In this document: piece by piece, positions 50,243 to 62,204 of the stretch | Layout: each line of letters opens with the position of its first letter | How positions within the stretch are numbered: the stretch's first letter is position 1 | Assembly: GCA_001557505.1 (NCBI GenBank) | Contig: LSAX01000008.1 | Span: 1-64,000, forward strand | Length of the DNA: 64,000 bases | Reading direction: 5' to 3' | From: Reticulascus tulasneorum | Taxonomy: Eukaryota; Ascomycota; Sordariomycetes; Glomerellales; Reticulascaceae | The notes under the pieces: generated by a model | Told to the model about the DNA's origin: nothing | The model's input: the letters and a program-made list of their open reading frames with translations, nothing else | Database searches by the model: none | Translations under genes and position numbers: made by a program

Positions 50243-50718
50243 GACCTGGCTTATTGAGCCTTGGCAAGGCTCCACCAGTGGATCATCGCCGATACGGGGC
50301 TTCGATGGTCACATTTTTCATTTGCGGTGTTCTATGGATAACTTACCCCACGGAGCGAGATCGCTCGATAGGCGCACGGCTATCGACTGTGCTGCTGCAG
50401 AGCAGAATCAAATCTAAATATATCGGCCAGCAGAGGAGTGTGCCCTAAGCATACCATGAAAGAATAGATGGTGAGAAGCCTCACAAGATCTTTTGACCAG
50501 CAAAATCATATTAAGTTATTACTGTTTCAAGAAAAATCTTCATTCCATTTACTCATGTCACTCGACATGACTCCCGTTACTGTTCCTTGTACATCAATGA
50601 ACGCCGTTGGTTCCGTTGGTTCCGTTCGTACTCGTCTCTTCCAATTCAAACTCAACACTGCAAGAGAAGTTTGTTAGCATATTCAAACTGATTTGGAATG
50701 AGAGTGATTGGTGACATA

Positions 50719-51764
50719 CTATGTCATACCGCAAATCCACTCGATCACCGGCTCATATAGCAGAAGCTTCGCCGGGCCTCCCTTCATAGCGCCAGACATC
50801 GCCACCCAATTGAGCACTTCATGACCTCCATGGCCGGCTTCCTCTTCCACCTCTTCATATGTCAAGTTCTTTAGCCATTCCTTATCTCCAGCACAATACT
50901 TGTCCATGAAAAGTCGATCCCAAACCTCGTTGACGAGAGGGTGTTTGCTATTGAGAGGGTACTCGTTCTTTGCTGCCATCTCAACCTCATAATCGTCAAA
51001 CTTGACAAACAAATCCGGGTATTTCTTGAGAACGCTCTTGCCCACTGTTTGATATTCCTTCATTAGCTTCAAGAAGTCATCCTCTGGAGGGTCGCCGGCT
51101 TGTGTGGGTGACCAGTATGGAGGCCAGTGTGACAGACCGCCGGTGCACATGAGCCCGACGCGGATGTTATCTGGTAGTGCCTCTGCGGCAACCCGGACGG
51201 CTTCTCCAAGTGCGTACGCACGAGAGTACTTCATGAGGGGCGGCGTGAAGACATTGAGGAAGATAGGTACGATGGACACGTTTGGTAAGTCCGGTTCCAT
51301 CAGCAGCCACGGCATTAAAAGATTATTGCCGTACTCTACTGAACCTGTGCGAGTCACATCAAAACCCTGTTCTACTAATGACCGAATGAGCTGCTCTGCC
51401 ACAGCAGGGTTGCCAGGGAAGTGGTATTTCTTGTTGATTCGAAGTGGTTCCATCCACTGGTCCGCGGGTCCGATATGCTCGTCTGCGACTGATACGGCGA
51501 TTGTGGGCATAAGGTTTCGGTAGAAGTTCTCGAAGTGGTCGTCTAGGAAGGCGAATATGACGTCCGGTTTGGCATCCCTTAGCGTCTTGCCGAGCGCCCG
51601 AGTGGCTGCTTCTGTGCGTTCTCGCACGTCGGGTTTGGCTGTTTCTGGAAAGCCGATTGCACCTTGGATGAAATATAAGTCAGGTCTCATGTGCACGAAT
51701 GCCTCTGTTTCTGATACTTACCTGGCGCGTGTGAAAGGCCGACTGCTGCTACTATTTTGCCCAT
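50719..51764 (-). CDS. Class III (LigB-type) extradiol ring-cleavage dioxygenase
   Basis: Two exons (51764-51722, 51662-50719) encode 328 residues. The tiny first exon carries MGKIVAAVGLSHAPG, whose His12 is the first expected iron ligand. The second has FAFLDDHFENF with the other likely His ligand, and GLMCTGGLSHWPPYW with an active-site His. The family opens catechol- or gallate-like rings next to the two hydroxyls using Fe(II) and O2. The fused architecture resembles LigB/PCA 4,5-dioxygenase beta and related single-chain enzymes. It is the key step that makes the surrounding genes look like an aromatic catabolic cluster, with the flavin monooxygenase at 60784-62204 as a candidate source of the dihydroxy substrate. 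Confidence 0.88.
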
Positions 51765-52466
51765 GTTTTCCGAGTGCTGTGCAGACCTGCTATGCTTTTG
51801 TGTGAAATAAATTGAATGTCTCGGAGATGAAGCAGCAATAGATATGGTTTACAAACCAAATTGGGCTCGAAAGCTCTGATATTAGTTCCATGTCTTATAT
51901 CTACACGTGTGGCACGTGTTGTCCCTACCCCTGAGCCGAACAAGCTCCCCGCATACGGACATGTGCGCACGAGGACCGCCCTGTCCGACTAACATGTCAT
52001 CACCAATTTCGCTATTCTCCGCCAGATGGCCATTGAATTGCAGCAACCCATAAATGTACATTTTCTTTTGATAGGTGGGGTGTTAGGAGTACTGTGCAAA
52101 GAGACATATCCGCTTGGCGACCACCTTTGCTCTCGAGTAGCCGTACTCGGCTGAAAGCCCTGTTCATCAATATTGAGAACATAGAAGTCGAGAAAGAATG
52201 GCCATCCTCGTGAAAGTAGCCCGCAGGCAGAGGAGAAAAATCTGTTCGCTCTCATGGAGAAAAACCCGGTACTACTTTTTGCTGATTGGAAGAAGCCAAG
52301 ATAAAATTGCTAATCAATCATGAAAGAAACATGAAGCTCAATTTGTGAAATCAAGAGTACGGTATCTTGGGCGTCAGATTACAACAACGTTTCTAATCCA
52401 TTTTATTATCAACCTACTAATAAAGTGGCTTGCATCTCATGATTTTAGCCTACAGAGCTATCAAAT
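51765..52466. promoter_or_regulatory. Upstream region of the dioxygenase
   Basis: About 700 bp without a recognised gene, between the dioxygenase start and the 3' end of the dehydrogenase gene, which is on the same strand. Confidence 0.45.
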
Positions 52467-53471
52467 TTATACGACTACATTCTTTGGCTTTCCCTCTAGC
52501 CATGCAACAAGATTCTCTTGCAGTGCCTGCTGGTAGTTCAAGTCCGTCTCCTCTGAGCACCAAGCCAAATGGGGCGTGGTAATCAAGTTTAGACTTTCTG
52601 TGTCCTCCCTCAACAACAAACTGTTCTCCGGTCCTGCCGGTTCTGTTTCGAACACATCAGTTGCTGCTCCTGCTATCTTCCTTGCCTTCAAAGCCGCTAC
52701 TAGAGCCTCCTCGTCGAGTATTCCTCCTCTAGAGACATTAACTATCACCGAATCGAGACGCATTGCATCTAACTCAACTGCAGATATGAGATTCATCGAT
52801 TCTGGGCTTCGAGGGAGACATAGAATGAGTACGGATGCTTCTCGGATGACTTGATTGAATGGTGTTCGTCCCGTTGCTGCTGTGGTGTCTCCTTTTCTAC
52901 CCGAAATCAAGACTCTCATCCCTAGCGCGCCAGCCATTGCAGCAATTTTTTGCCCAACAACGCCGTATCCTATGATTCCCATTATCTCCCGTCCACACGT
53001 AAGAGGCGATCGACCATCCATTCCCCTCATTTCCCCAGAAATGGTTTTGCGAGTCGCCCATTCTCCTCTTCGTAACGCACGACTCGTTGGAGCCATCTTC
53101 CTTCTTGCAGCAAAATATAGGCCCACGGCATGCTCGGCCACCGCTCCGGAGTTACAATGCGGCGAGTTGATGACAGTGATGCCTCGTGCTTTGCATGCAT
53201 CCAGATCAATGCTATCAGTCCCAGATGCTATGACTGCAATAAGCTGCAGATTTGGCGTTGCGGCGGGTGAGAGGGTTTTCGCATCCAGTCGCAGAGTAGT
53301 AATGATTGCAATCTCTGCATCGCCTATGCGAGAGGCGGCTTCCGACGGCAGGCTGCGTTCATATTCGATTACGGTGTATTCATGTGTTGCAGGAGGCGTC
53401 AGAGTTGGTAACTTGAAGAACATGCTCTCCAAGTGAGCAATTTTGTGGTTTAGCATAGTATGCGGCGACAT
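52467..53471 (-). CDS. D-isomer-specific 2-hydroxyacid dehydrogenase
   Basis: An intronless 334-residue gene. The NAD-binding Rossmann motif is IIGYGVVGQKIA. Catalytic Arg, Glu and His lie in the usual places: NVSRGGILDEEAL, DVFETEP and TTPHLAWCSEE. The substrate-domain signature is ASGTDSIDLDACKARGI followed by SPHCNSGAVAEHAVG. It should interconvert a 2-oxo acid and a D-2-hydroxy acid. Family members include hydroxypyruvate, glycerate and formate-type dehydrogenases. In this cluster it could reduce the 2-oxo acid released after ring cleavage and aldol splitting; this is inference. It is divergent from the class II aldolase, 484 bp apart. Confidence 0.9.
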   Translation of the reverse strand: MSPHTMLNHKIAHLESMFFKLPTLTPPATHEYTVIEYERSLPSEAASRIGDAEIAIITTLRLDAKTLSPAATPNLQLIAVIASGTDSIDLDACKARGITVINSPHCNSGAVAEHAVGLYFAARRKMAPTSRALRRGEWATRKTISGEMRGMDGRSPLTCGREIMGIIGYGVVGQKIAAMAGALGMRVLISGRKGDTTAATGRTPFNQVIREASVLILCLPRSPESMNLISAVELDAMRLDSVIVNVSRGGILDEEALVAALKARKIAGAATDVFETEPAGPENSLLLREDTESLNLITTPHLAWCSEETDLNYQQALQENLVAWLEGKPKNVVV

Positions 53472-53955
53472 TGCGATGTCTGTATTGCAATGTAAATACG
53501 AATGAGCCGCCTTTGCACTTCTAACGGAGTGATATTTTGACCAGATGGTGGTGTTAGTAAATGGTTGACACCATCACACTGGGTTAGCAACATATCAGCG
53601 CGGCATTATGTGCACAGGGGTATGGTGTAATCAAGCGGCATGGGATAACAGCGGAGATCTCCACTGCGCAATCGGACTTCAACGAGCCGCCGGTCTTCTT
53701 GGCATTTGAAGACGGCGGCACCACCCCACCTCGTCCGTCACTTAGTCCCGCCATTGGTTATCTCTTTCCATAAGGGGTAACTGATTAATTTAGTGATGCG
53801 CCTCATTCAGTCCTGACTCGGGAATCTAAACCTTTCATACCTACGCTACCAGGTCAAAGCCTAGGTCAAATTCAAACCACAATTTTATAGCTAGCAATTC
53901 AGAACTTGGCCTTTGTTTTCCGTCATTGACTGTTGATTCATAATTACGGAAGACC
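53472..53955. promoter_or_regulatory. Divergent promoter, hydroxyacid dehydrogenase / aldolase
   Basis: 484 bp between divergent starts. TGACTCGGGA at 53814-53823 echoes the sites upstream of transcription factor 1. No gene inside. Confidence 0.5.
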
Positions 53956-55212
53956 ATGGCGCCCTCTGCAGTTGAGTCAGCATCGCAAACTATGCCAGCA
54001 CATGAGAGCAAAGTGCATTCTAGTGGCGATCCCGGTCTAGCATTCATTGTCGACGAGACCACCGCTCCGCCAAAGTTTGATGATCCATACGAGGAGCGAA
54101 AGTATCTCAAGCACCGACTTGCCATCGCCTTCCGCATATTTGCACAATTTGGGTTCGCTGAGGGCATCGCTGGACACATCACTGTGAGAGATCCTGTTGA
54201 TCCTACAAGTTTCTGGGTCAATCCGTTTGGTAAGTTTTATTCTGCTCTACGTTCTACTCGACCACTTCATAGAAGGAGTGAATGGTAGTTTGACATTTGC
54301 CGTCTTGTACAGGCATGCACTTCTCTCTCATCAAAGATGAGGACCTGATCAGAGTTGATCATGGTGGTAAAGTCGTTGACGGTGGCAAGAATTGGAGGCT
54401 GAACTATGGTGAGTGCTGCTGTCTCCAATTGCCTAAAGTTGTCTTCTATTCGCTAATACACAAACAGCTGCCTACGCCATCCACGCAGAAATCCATAATG
54501 CACGTCCGGATGTTTTGTGTGCAGCGCATTCCCATAGCGTATACGGACGGGCAATGTGTGCGACTGGTACGAATCCATGCAAGGCCCTGCCTGACATGTT
54601 TCATAGGATTAGGCCTGACCAAATCATCCAGGAAGAACTCTCGATATGCTGACGCAGGATTTTTGCATCTTCTATAATGACCATGTTCTCTACCCGTAAG
54701 TACTGAATCTCTGCTTCAATTTGCAGAGCTTAGGCAGCCAATATTTACTTATATTTCATCAAGCAACTTTGCTGGACTCGTCCTAGCAACCGAAGAGGGC
54801 AAACAGATAGCAGCCTGTCTTGGTAGTAAGAAAGCTGCGCTGCTTGGTAATCATGGTTTACTTACCGCGGGCCCGTCTATTGAGGCTACTGTCTCGTGGT
54901 TTGTCCTCCTTGACAAGGTTTGCCAGGTCCAGCTTACTGCGGATGCCAGCGCTTCTGGGTCAGGGGTTCCCTTGGTAACTATTGGAAAGGAAGAAGCTAC
55001 GACTACTTGGGAGGCGATCGGACATGCCTCAGGAGGCTACTGTGAGTATAAGCTACCCCGTTGTGCTTTTCTATTCGACATCTTTTGCAAACATGATTAA
55101 AGATAGTTCAATTCACTGACTTTCTGCAGTCTCGGGCTTGCCCCTATTCCAGGTTGCCGAACGAGAGTTCGGGGAGTCAACTTTTCTCGGAAGGGGTCTC
55201 GAACCGCTGTAG
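53956..55212 (+). CDS. Class II aldolase/adducin family protein
   Basis: Spliced plus-strand gene of about six exons, with introns near 54230-54313, 54408-54467, 54570-54641, 54696-54763 and 55042-55129. Family landmarks in order are YLKHRLAIAFRIFAQFGFAEG, GHITVRDP, HFSLIKDEDL, then the zinc-site IHAEIHNARPDV and CAAHSHSVYGRA (His-x-His), and LGNHGLLTAG with the third His. The protein ends GRGLEPL. Members cleave or decarboxylate hydroxy-acid or sugar-like substrates; in fungi many are uncharacterised. Next to the ring-cleavage dioxygenase it is a candidate for splitting a hydroxylated ring-fission product. Apparent stops near 54650 fall in an intron. Confidence 0.85.
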
Positions 55213-55451
55213 AGATTAAGCGTTTGATTCCATCGAGAAGCGAAAAACTGTCTAGAGAGATTCGAGTGGCCGTTGAAGGGAACCAGTGTCTATTCAGTTG
55301 ATGAGTCCTGGCGTCATTTAAATATGAGTGTGAAGACGGAGATTGGGTTGATCATTTTCAGGCCGTCACGGCCCCGATACATCAATGTATCATTATATAT
55401 ATTAGATCCATGTTGCCAATTCTGGGTACAGAATGTCATTTACTACCAGTT

Positions 55452-57773
55452 TCAAAATTCTGCATGTAGCCCGAAATCCTCCGCATGATTCGTTACATTT
55501 CCTAGTAAACTCCAACTCGCACCATCTTCCAGGGCAGCAACATGGTTCATTACCCCAGCTCCCCATAACTCATCATCCATGTTGAAAAGACTAAAGTCAA
55601 ACGGTGACAGGTTCTCTTGCCTTCTTGGGCCAAATCTGAGCTTCTCGAGATGCGCTGGCCCTGGATATAGCAGTCTCATTAGCTCCGCATCTTGCGCAAG
55701 GCTAAACTTTGAGATGCCACCATTATTGCTCATACCGGCATCGTCTTCGCTTGGGCCAGAAAATATGCTCTCAAGGAGAGGCCCCAATAGGCGCTCATAC
55801 ACTCCGGCATACCGTGATACCTCTGGCCACCCCTGCCCGGCAATGGCCAGGAAGTTGGCGGTGAACATCTTTGCCATATCAAAGATTGCGCCAGCGTTGA
55901 ACTTTTCCCCGATTGCTTTGGCTCCATGTCGTAAACAGTATATCACTATCATAGCTGCTTCTAGTGTTTGGTGCGCAGCAAGCCAAGGACGCCGAAAAAA
56001 GCCACCTAGGATATGCTCGCGATGGGTCCGGGCGGCCGAAGACGCAGCTTCGAAAGCGATCAGCAGGCTTCGGTCCGATGGTGTTGGAATCCGAGGCGAG
56101 GGACGGTGAAGGATGGTTAGACCACGGGCAAGAGAGAAATCTAGGAGTTCGTGGCCGTATGGACGCGAAAGAGAATTAGAATCTGAAACATAGTGGTAAG
56201 TTGTATACCAAGCCCGGAGCCTCTGTTCCATACTCGCAAGCCAGTCATCCCAGTTGACCCCAGGAGCAAACGGTTCTCCTTGAAAATGCACGTGGATCAT
56301 TTCTGAGAGCAATTGGTGGTACTGTATCGAGCAGAGAAAGCTAGTATCATCGCCACCAGGAGTAGAAACCGTTTGATTAGGGAACTTTGTGTCAATAGCT
56401 GCATCAGGGGTAGATAATGGTCGCTGTAGTGCAGAGCATATGCTGCGATCCATGCAATATGCTGACCAGAAAACCCTGCGCCGGAGATCGCGAGCAGTTG
56501 GGTGAAGGTCGTCAGAGTCAGGTGACTCTCGGTGCAGGCCTAGCTCAAGACAGGCACGCATTGCAGCTCCGGAGAGAAGCCAAACATTAGCCGAGCGTGG
56601 CAAGACAGTTGCGTAGAGAAGTACAAGAAGTATGGTTTGTAGCCAGGCGAGATCAGATGGCAATGCCGGAAGGTTATAAAAGTGCTGAATGCCCTCTTCA
56701 AATAGGGATTCCGATAATGCCATACATCGCGCTTCATGGCCGCCTTTGGCAGATCCAAGGGTAACAGAAATCGCCAACACCAAATAGATGACGAGAAAAT
56801 CGTGACTGGGCACCACATTCAACACCTCGCCCATAATGGTGGGTGGTTCGGCATGCCACCCCATTGCAACTGAGACATGGTTGAACTGTTGCCACAGCGT
56901 TGAGACCTCGAGGAACGGGTTATCTGGGGAAATTCTGCTGACGTATTTTCCCATGAGCTTTTGGATGATTTCGACAGGTATCCCACGTAGTACACGAGTG
57001 TCAAGTAAACTGACCGTACCATGAGGGCCACTGTTTGGCTTAGTGCTGATAACTCCTTTCCTTCGTTGGCCAACAACGTCAGCATCGACATGTGCCGCGG
57101 ACGGTGTCATTCCCATTCTAACCCGAGAGAGTAGATCCGTGACGCCAGATTCGTACGGTAGAGTAGCGGATATCATATTTTGTAAAGACTTTCCAGAGAG
57201 GATAGCTCGGCGTGCGCTCTTGTCGGTCGAACGGGTGTTTTCCAATGGTGCAGTATCTGATTCTGTTTCTGAGTAGCTCTTTGAAGTACCTAAGCTCCTG
57301 CTGTCTTGATTGGGAAGACTTGATTCTCCACGATCGCGCGTCTGGATGGCTTGAGCTGCCCCATTCGTTTCTATCTCCCTGTCATGAGATATCGGCATCC
57401 CGACAAGGATATCGCTTGCATTCAGAGCATCCAGCTGGCCGTTACTGGCAAGCTCTGTTTCAAGCCGCGCGATTTCTGATTCCAAGTGTTGGACAACACT
57501 GCGAGGAATGTCGGTAGCGGTTGCGGCTGAGATGCCAGCGCATGTCGTTCGAGCGTGAAGGCATTGCGAACAAGAGGGCAGTTGCCTGTCGCACTACAGT
57601 GACCCAGTTGATTAGATTCTCATCGTATGATATCATGCTTCACAAGTCGTCCAGGGATTCAGGCATGGATATATTTTGGATGTATGCAGGCGATTGCCCA
57701 GGAATCCTACCTTCATCTTCCGCCTCCTACATCTCGAGCATGACAAAATGCTGCGCCGACACCTCGAGGCCAT
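55452..57773 (-). CDS. Zn(II)2Cys6 transcription factor 2
   Basis: Two exons: a 63-bp first exon (57773-57711) and 57593-55452, together 734 residues. The zinc cluster straddles the intron: CSRCRRRKMK before it and CDRQLPSCSQCLHARTTC after it, giving the canonical C-x2-C-x6-C pattern only once spliced. The middle homology region is recognisable (RDLRRRVFWSAYCMDRSICSA, LGLHRESP). It lies between the aldolase and the M20 hydrolase and is a likely pathway-specific activator. A predictor that misses the first exon would annotate a factor without a DNA-binding domain. Confidence 0.87.
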
Positions 57774-58402
57774 CCAGTCAACTGGTGGATGCAGGCGGAC
57801 ATTTGCACTGCAGGAAGGTGAGTGGGTTTTAGAATGTAGGTCGTGGGGGAGGAGGCGAGGACATATCCGGATCTTCCAGGCCGTGGCCGGCGTAGCTATC
57901 AGCTTAGCAAGCGCCACGAAGCTTGGAAGATAGCCTGTTTAGGGTTTATCCCCTGAGATGCCAGTAAGGTCGGGTCGTTAAACCCTTGTTGTGGGGCTAT
58001 TGCGGAGAACAGCATGGCCCCTAATCAGGCATGGGAGCGCATCGAGTCATGTTGAGATGGGTCCATATTGTGGATTCGGGACTTGAGGTCTGTAGATTGG
58101 GTAGCATGGCATCGAACCCAGTCCACATAACACGATTTCAATAACACCAATCATACGAACTTTCCGTATTTGACGCTGTTGTCCGCCGCATGGATAAAAG
58201 CGCAATCAAAACAACAATCTCGATTGGAGGACATGAGACGTTCAAGAGACCTCCACTCTGGCGGTCGATGGCTAGGCCAGAAAGTACTTCTGGATGATTT
58301 AGAATCTTTTGAGATCAGATTGAAGCCTGCAAAGCATCCTCTCCAGACAATATTGCTGTAGCAACGTTTCCATTATCACACAGTGGCACGACAAAATTTC
58401 AA
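57774..58402. promoter_or_regulatory. Divergent promoter, transcription factor 2 / M20 hydrolase
   Basis: About 630 bp. It contains CGAGTCATG at about 58043-58051, the reverse complement of CATGACTCG. No gene inside. Confidence 0.45.
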
Positions 58403-59978
58403 ATGTCTCAAATCATTTCAAAGACCATCACTGCTGCGAATGGGCCAACGTCGGCTGCCATACCAGCGGTGGCATTGCCGCCCAAGTATGCAACTCTAAC
58501 AGTCAATGCTAAACGCACCATGTCAATGCTTCACGAGTCTTGCGCATGGGGAAGGTACGTCTCCTCTCACCCAAGTGCCACCGACCGCAACAAAGACTAA
58601 CGTGAGCAACTTAGTACAACAGATGGAGGCATGAGTGAGTTTGAAGCGACACCAACGTAAGCAGTGAGCATAGCTAACTTAAATTTAGACCGTCTGGCTC
58701 TCAACGATGACGATAAGCGGGTGCGCGAGTGGTTCATAACCGAGACGAAGAAGTGTGGTTGCGACATCAAGGTGAGTGTACGTGTCGAGCAGCCTGCGAT
58801 GTCCTCTCACACCTCAATAAGATTGATACCATGGGAAACATCTTCGCGGTTCGTCCTGGCCTCAACAATAATCTGCCGCCAATTGGACTTGGGTCGCACT
58901 TGGATACCCAGCCAACAGGTGGCAAGTATGATGGAATACTAGGCATCATCTCAGCCATGGAAGTGCTTCAGACCGTGCATCGCAACAACATCACAACTTA
59001 CGCTCCACTTGCTGTAGTAAACTGGACCAACGAAGAGGGTGCGCGCTTTCCACCCGCGATGCTCTGCTCCGGCGTCTGGGGTGGTGCATTCACATCCGAA
59101 TGGGCACACGCGCGGACCGATCCAGATGGCAAAACACTTAAGCAGGAACTAGAGCGAATTGGATTCTTGGGAGATATCCCTGCTAGCTATGATGCGAATC
59201 CGCTACTTTCACATTTTGAAGTGCACATTGAGCAAGGACCGACTTTGGACGAAGCGAAGCAACCCGTTGCTGCGGTTATGGGTGTGCAATCAATTCGATG
59301 GTATAATGTCAGAGTAGTCGGACGTGAGGCTCATACGGGAACTACACCCATGGACCGGCGCAGTGATGCTCTACTCGGCGCCGCAAAAATGATTCTCGAG
59401 ACTAATCGTTTTGTCACCGAGGGTGAGTTGGCTATTAGGGGGGCTAGAGCTACCATTGCAGTGATCAACTCTAGCCCACAGAGCATCAACACCATTGCCG
59501 GAAAGGTAACTTTAGGTCTTGACATTCGGGCACCACTCGATGAGGATGTTTCAGAGGTGGAGGACTTGTGCAGAAAACGTTACGCGGAGATCTGCAAGGA
59601 GCATGGCCTGACCATCTCTTGGGATAACTTCTGGGTCTCGCCGGCTGTACACTTTGATCCGAATATGGTCAGCTGCGTTCGCAATTCGGCGAATGACATT
59701 GGCTGCGATATGACGTTGGTCAGTGGCGCAGGGCATGACTCTGTGTACACAAGGCAGAAGGTCCCGACAGCGATGATCTTTGTACGGTGCCAAGATGGTG
59801 TTAGTCACAACCCTGCGGAGTATACCCGCGATGAGGAGTAAGTCTCTACGTCCACTCATGACGATGTGATAACATCGATGTTAACCAATTGCTTAGCTGC
59901 GTTGCAGGAGCTCAAGTGCTTCTTGGAGCATACCTTCGCTATGATGACTATATTCGAAGATTGCACGAAAACGCATGA
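58403..59978 (+). CDS. M20-family amidohydrolase (N-carbamoyl-L-amino acid hydrolase / allantoate amidohydrolase type)
   Basis: Five spliced exons starting MSQIISKTIT. The second coding exon is very short (from about 58615, STTDGGM) and the last begins at about 59898. Dizinc ligands and signatures are clear: GLGSHLDTQPTGGKYDG, NWTNEEGARFPPAM, the dimerisation-domain HIEQGPTLDE, the HTGTTPMDRRSDAL loop and SGAGHDSVYT. The enzyme should hydrolyse an N-carbamoyl, ureido or similar amide bond. In a catabolic cluster this suggests a nitrogen-containing intermediate, for example from an N-heteroaromatic ring or an amide-linked substrate. Not part of the general urate pathway as far as the neighbours show. 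Confidence 0.87.
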
Positions 59979-60783
59979 GGCAGTGTGCTGCTGGTGTAAT
60001 TTCGGTATTGATGTATATAGAAGGCATAGCACTCATCCATAGAACATAACACGATGTCTTAACTTAATCTCTTTGCTATATAATTTTGACGGAGCACAAA
60101 TTACTGGACCAGTCGCACTGCTTTTAGTAAGGCCAAGACAACTTCTAGAATCGCACCCACACGTTTCCGTCCCTCGTGATTCTTGACAGTACAGCGAATT
60201 CCTTGAAGCTGATGGGAGCTGTCTTTTATCCGCCTTAGTAGTTCAAGTCTGCCATAATTGCAATCAAGCTAATAAGGTCTAAGGCGACATCATTGACTTC
60301 ATAATAGATAATAGGGACCCCCACAGTGCTATGTTACCGTTTGCAAACATTTCATGATAGCTAAAACTAGCACTTTTCTACAATCCAGGACAAAAATGCT
60401 CAACTATACTAATATTTGGGGTTTGTTTCTCATGAAGGAGTCAGGGGAGGAAATCCTAGATTCACGCCGAAGCACATTATCTCAGAGTAACTATCAGTTT
60501 GTCATCACGAATGTTCGGAGACCGCGGGGATATCGGCTACAATATAGCATATATTGGTCACTCAAACAATACGACCACTTTTTACACTATAAAAGACAAC
60601 GCCCAGATCTCTCTCTAGGGTTCAATATCATACAACCCCTCGTCGATCCTGCGCTTCTTCTCAGTCACGACCAATGCACTAGAAGCATCTCATATATATT
60701 GATTGACATGAGCATGCCATTGTGCGCTTTAGTTACTAACAGAGCAACCATTTTTATCCAGAACTATCGACAAGGAGATGGGT
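59979..60783. other. Convergent region, no gene seen
   Basis: About 800 bp between the ends of the M20 and flavin monooxygenase genes. One 145-codon frame (60354-60791) has no recognisable feature and overlaps the monooxygenase stop; I do not call it. Confidence 0.45.
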
Positions 60784-62204
60784 TCAATTGAAAATCCAGT
60801 CTACGGCAGTATGCTGCTCCAACTTCTGACCTCTCGGCTCTACCTCGTCCTGTCTTGTCAAACCTATGTCGTTCACTTGCAGCTTCTGTGCCAGCTCGCC
60901 AAGCAGGTCATACTCCATGACCCACTTCATCCGCTCACGGATAAGATCCGGATTGAACGATGACTCCCATTGCTCCTCAGGGATATCAGCACTAGCCAGC
61001 TTTCCAGTTTCATAGCTAGATTGGGTAATGCGGTCAGTTCGAGGCTTGCGAAAATCTTGGAAGAACTGCAATGCTTCATCGAGATTGGTGGTTTTCCAGT
61101 GCTTCAGTGTTTGTGCAAGTGCAAATCCAGATTCAATTGATTGGCATGCACCTTGCCCTATGGTTATGTTAGTTCCATACCGAAATAAACGGTTAGAATG
61201 TAGGATTCCTGCTTACCTTGGTGTGGCAGGGTTGAGTGTACCGAGTCTCCCGTAAGAATGATGCCGGACTGAGGGCTATCCTGGTGGACCTCAAACCATT
61301 TCTCGCAGGGCTGGCGGACATATAATGCTTGTTTCAGCATCTGACCATCTGGCGATGATTTCCGCAAGCCCGTCATAATCTCCTGAACCGCACCGGACCA
61401 GTCTTTCACATGTTCATACATATCGTCTATTGGTGCAGTGGAAAGCCAATTCTCAGATGTCCAGTTCTCAAGAGGCTCAGTCATGAAGCCGATGATGCCA
61501 ACACGGTCTGACTTGGACTCTTGGTTGCCGATTGGCAGAGTCAGGACATGGCGCCTCAGCCCACGGAAGTTGACCGTTTTCCGCAGTAGCTCAGCAGTTT
61601 CCGGTGTTAAGTCGTCATACGAGACATATCCACGGTAGACCATCTGACCTGAGTAGATTGGATGGTCCGTCAAGCCGAGGTGCTGTCGTACAACAGATTT
61701 GATTCCATCACACCCGACCACAATATCCGCTTCTGCATTGCTACCATCTTTGAACAGCAAAATATAGCACTTCTTCTCAGTGCTCCATTTCAAACTGCCC
61801 AGCCTTTTATTCAAACTGATCATAGTGCTGGGAATCTTTTTGAGCAAAACATCGACGAGATCTGCTCGGTGAATCTGTCGACTGCGAGGCTCGCCGAACT
61901 CGTCGATCTGGCCCAGATATTCGCCGGTGCGGTAATGGCGGTACTCCATGTATGATGGCGGATCGTGGGATGCCTTCCACAACATATCAGGCCCGAGTCC
62001 AAATGCGTCGAGGACCCGATTGGCATTGCGCGTGATGTTGACCCCCGCACCGACCTCTGAGAACTGAGGCGCCGACTCATAGATGTGAACATTCATCATT
62101 TGTGCGTTCAAGGCCGAGTTGGCAAAGGCGAGACCTCCAAGGCCACCGCCAATGATGGCTACACGCCGTTCCGAAAAGCCCATCGTCTGACTAGCTATTG
62201 TCAT
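60784..62204 (-). CDS. FAD-dependent aromatic monooxygenase (salicylate hydroxylase type)
   Basis: Two exons (62204-61217, 61157-60784) encode 453 residues. The FAD motif is VAIIGGGLGGLAFA near residue 17. The DG motif appears as VVGCDGIKSVVR, and the third flavin motif as IILTGDSVHSTLPHQGQGACQ, completed across the intron. This is class A flavoprotein hydroxylase architecture: single-component, NAD(P)H-dependent, hydroxylating an activated aromatic ring, sometimes with decarboxylation. It fits as the enzyme preparing a dihydroxylated ring for the LigB-type dioxygenase 9 kb away. Divergent from the GH3 gene. No transit or signal peptide. Confidence 0.9.
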
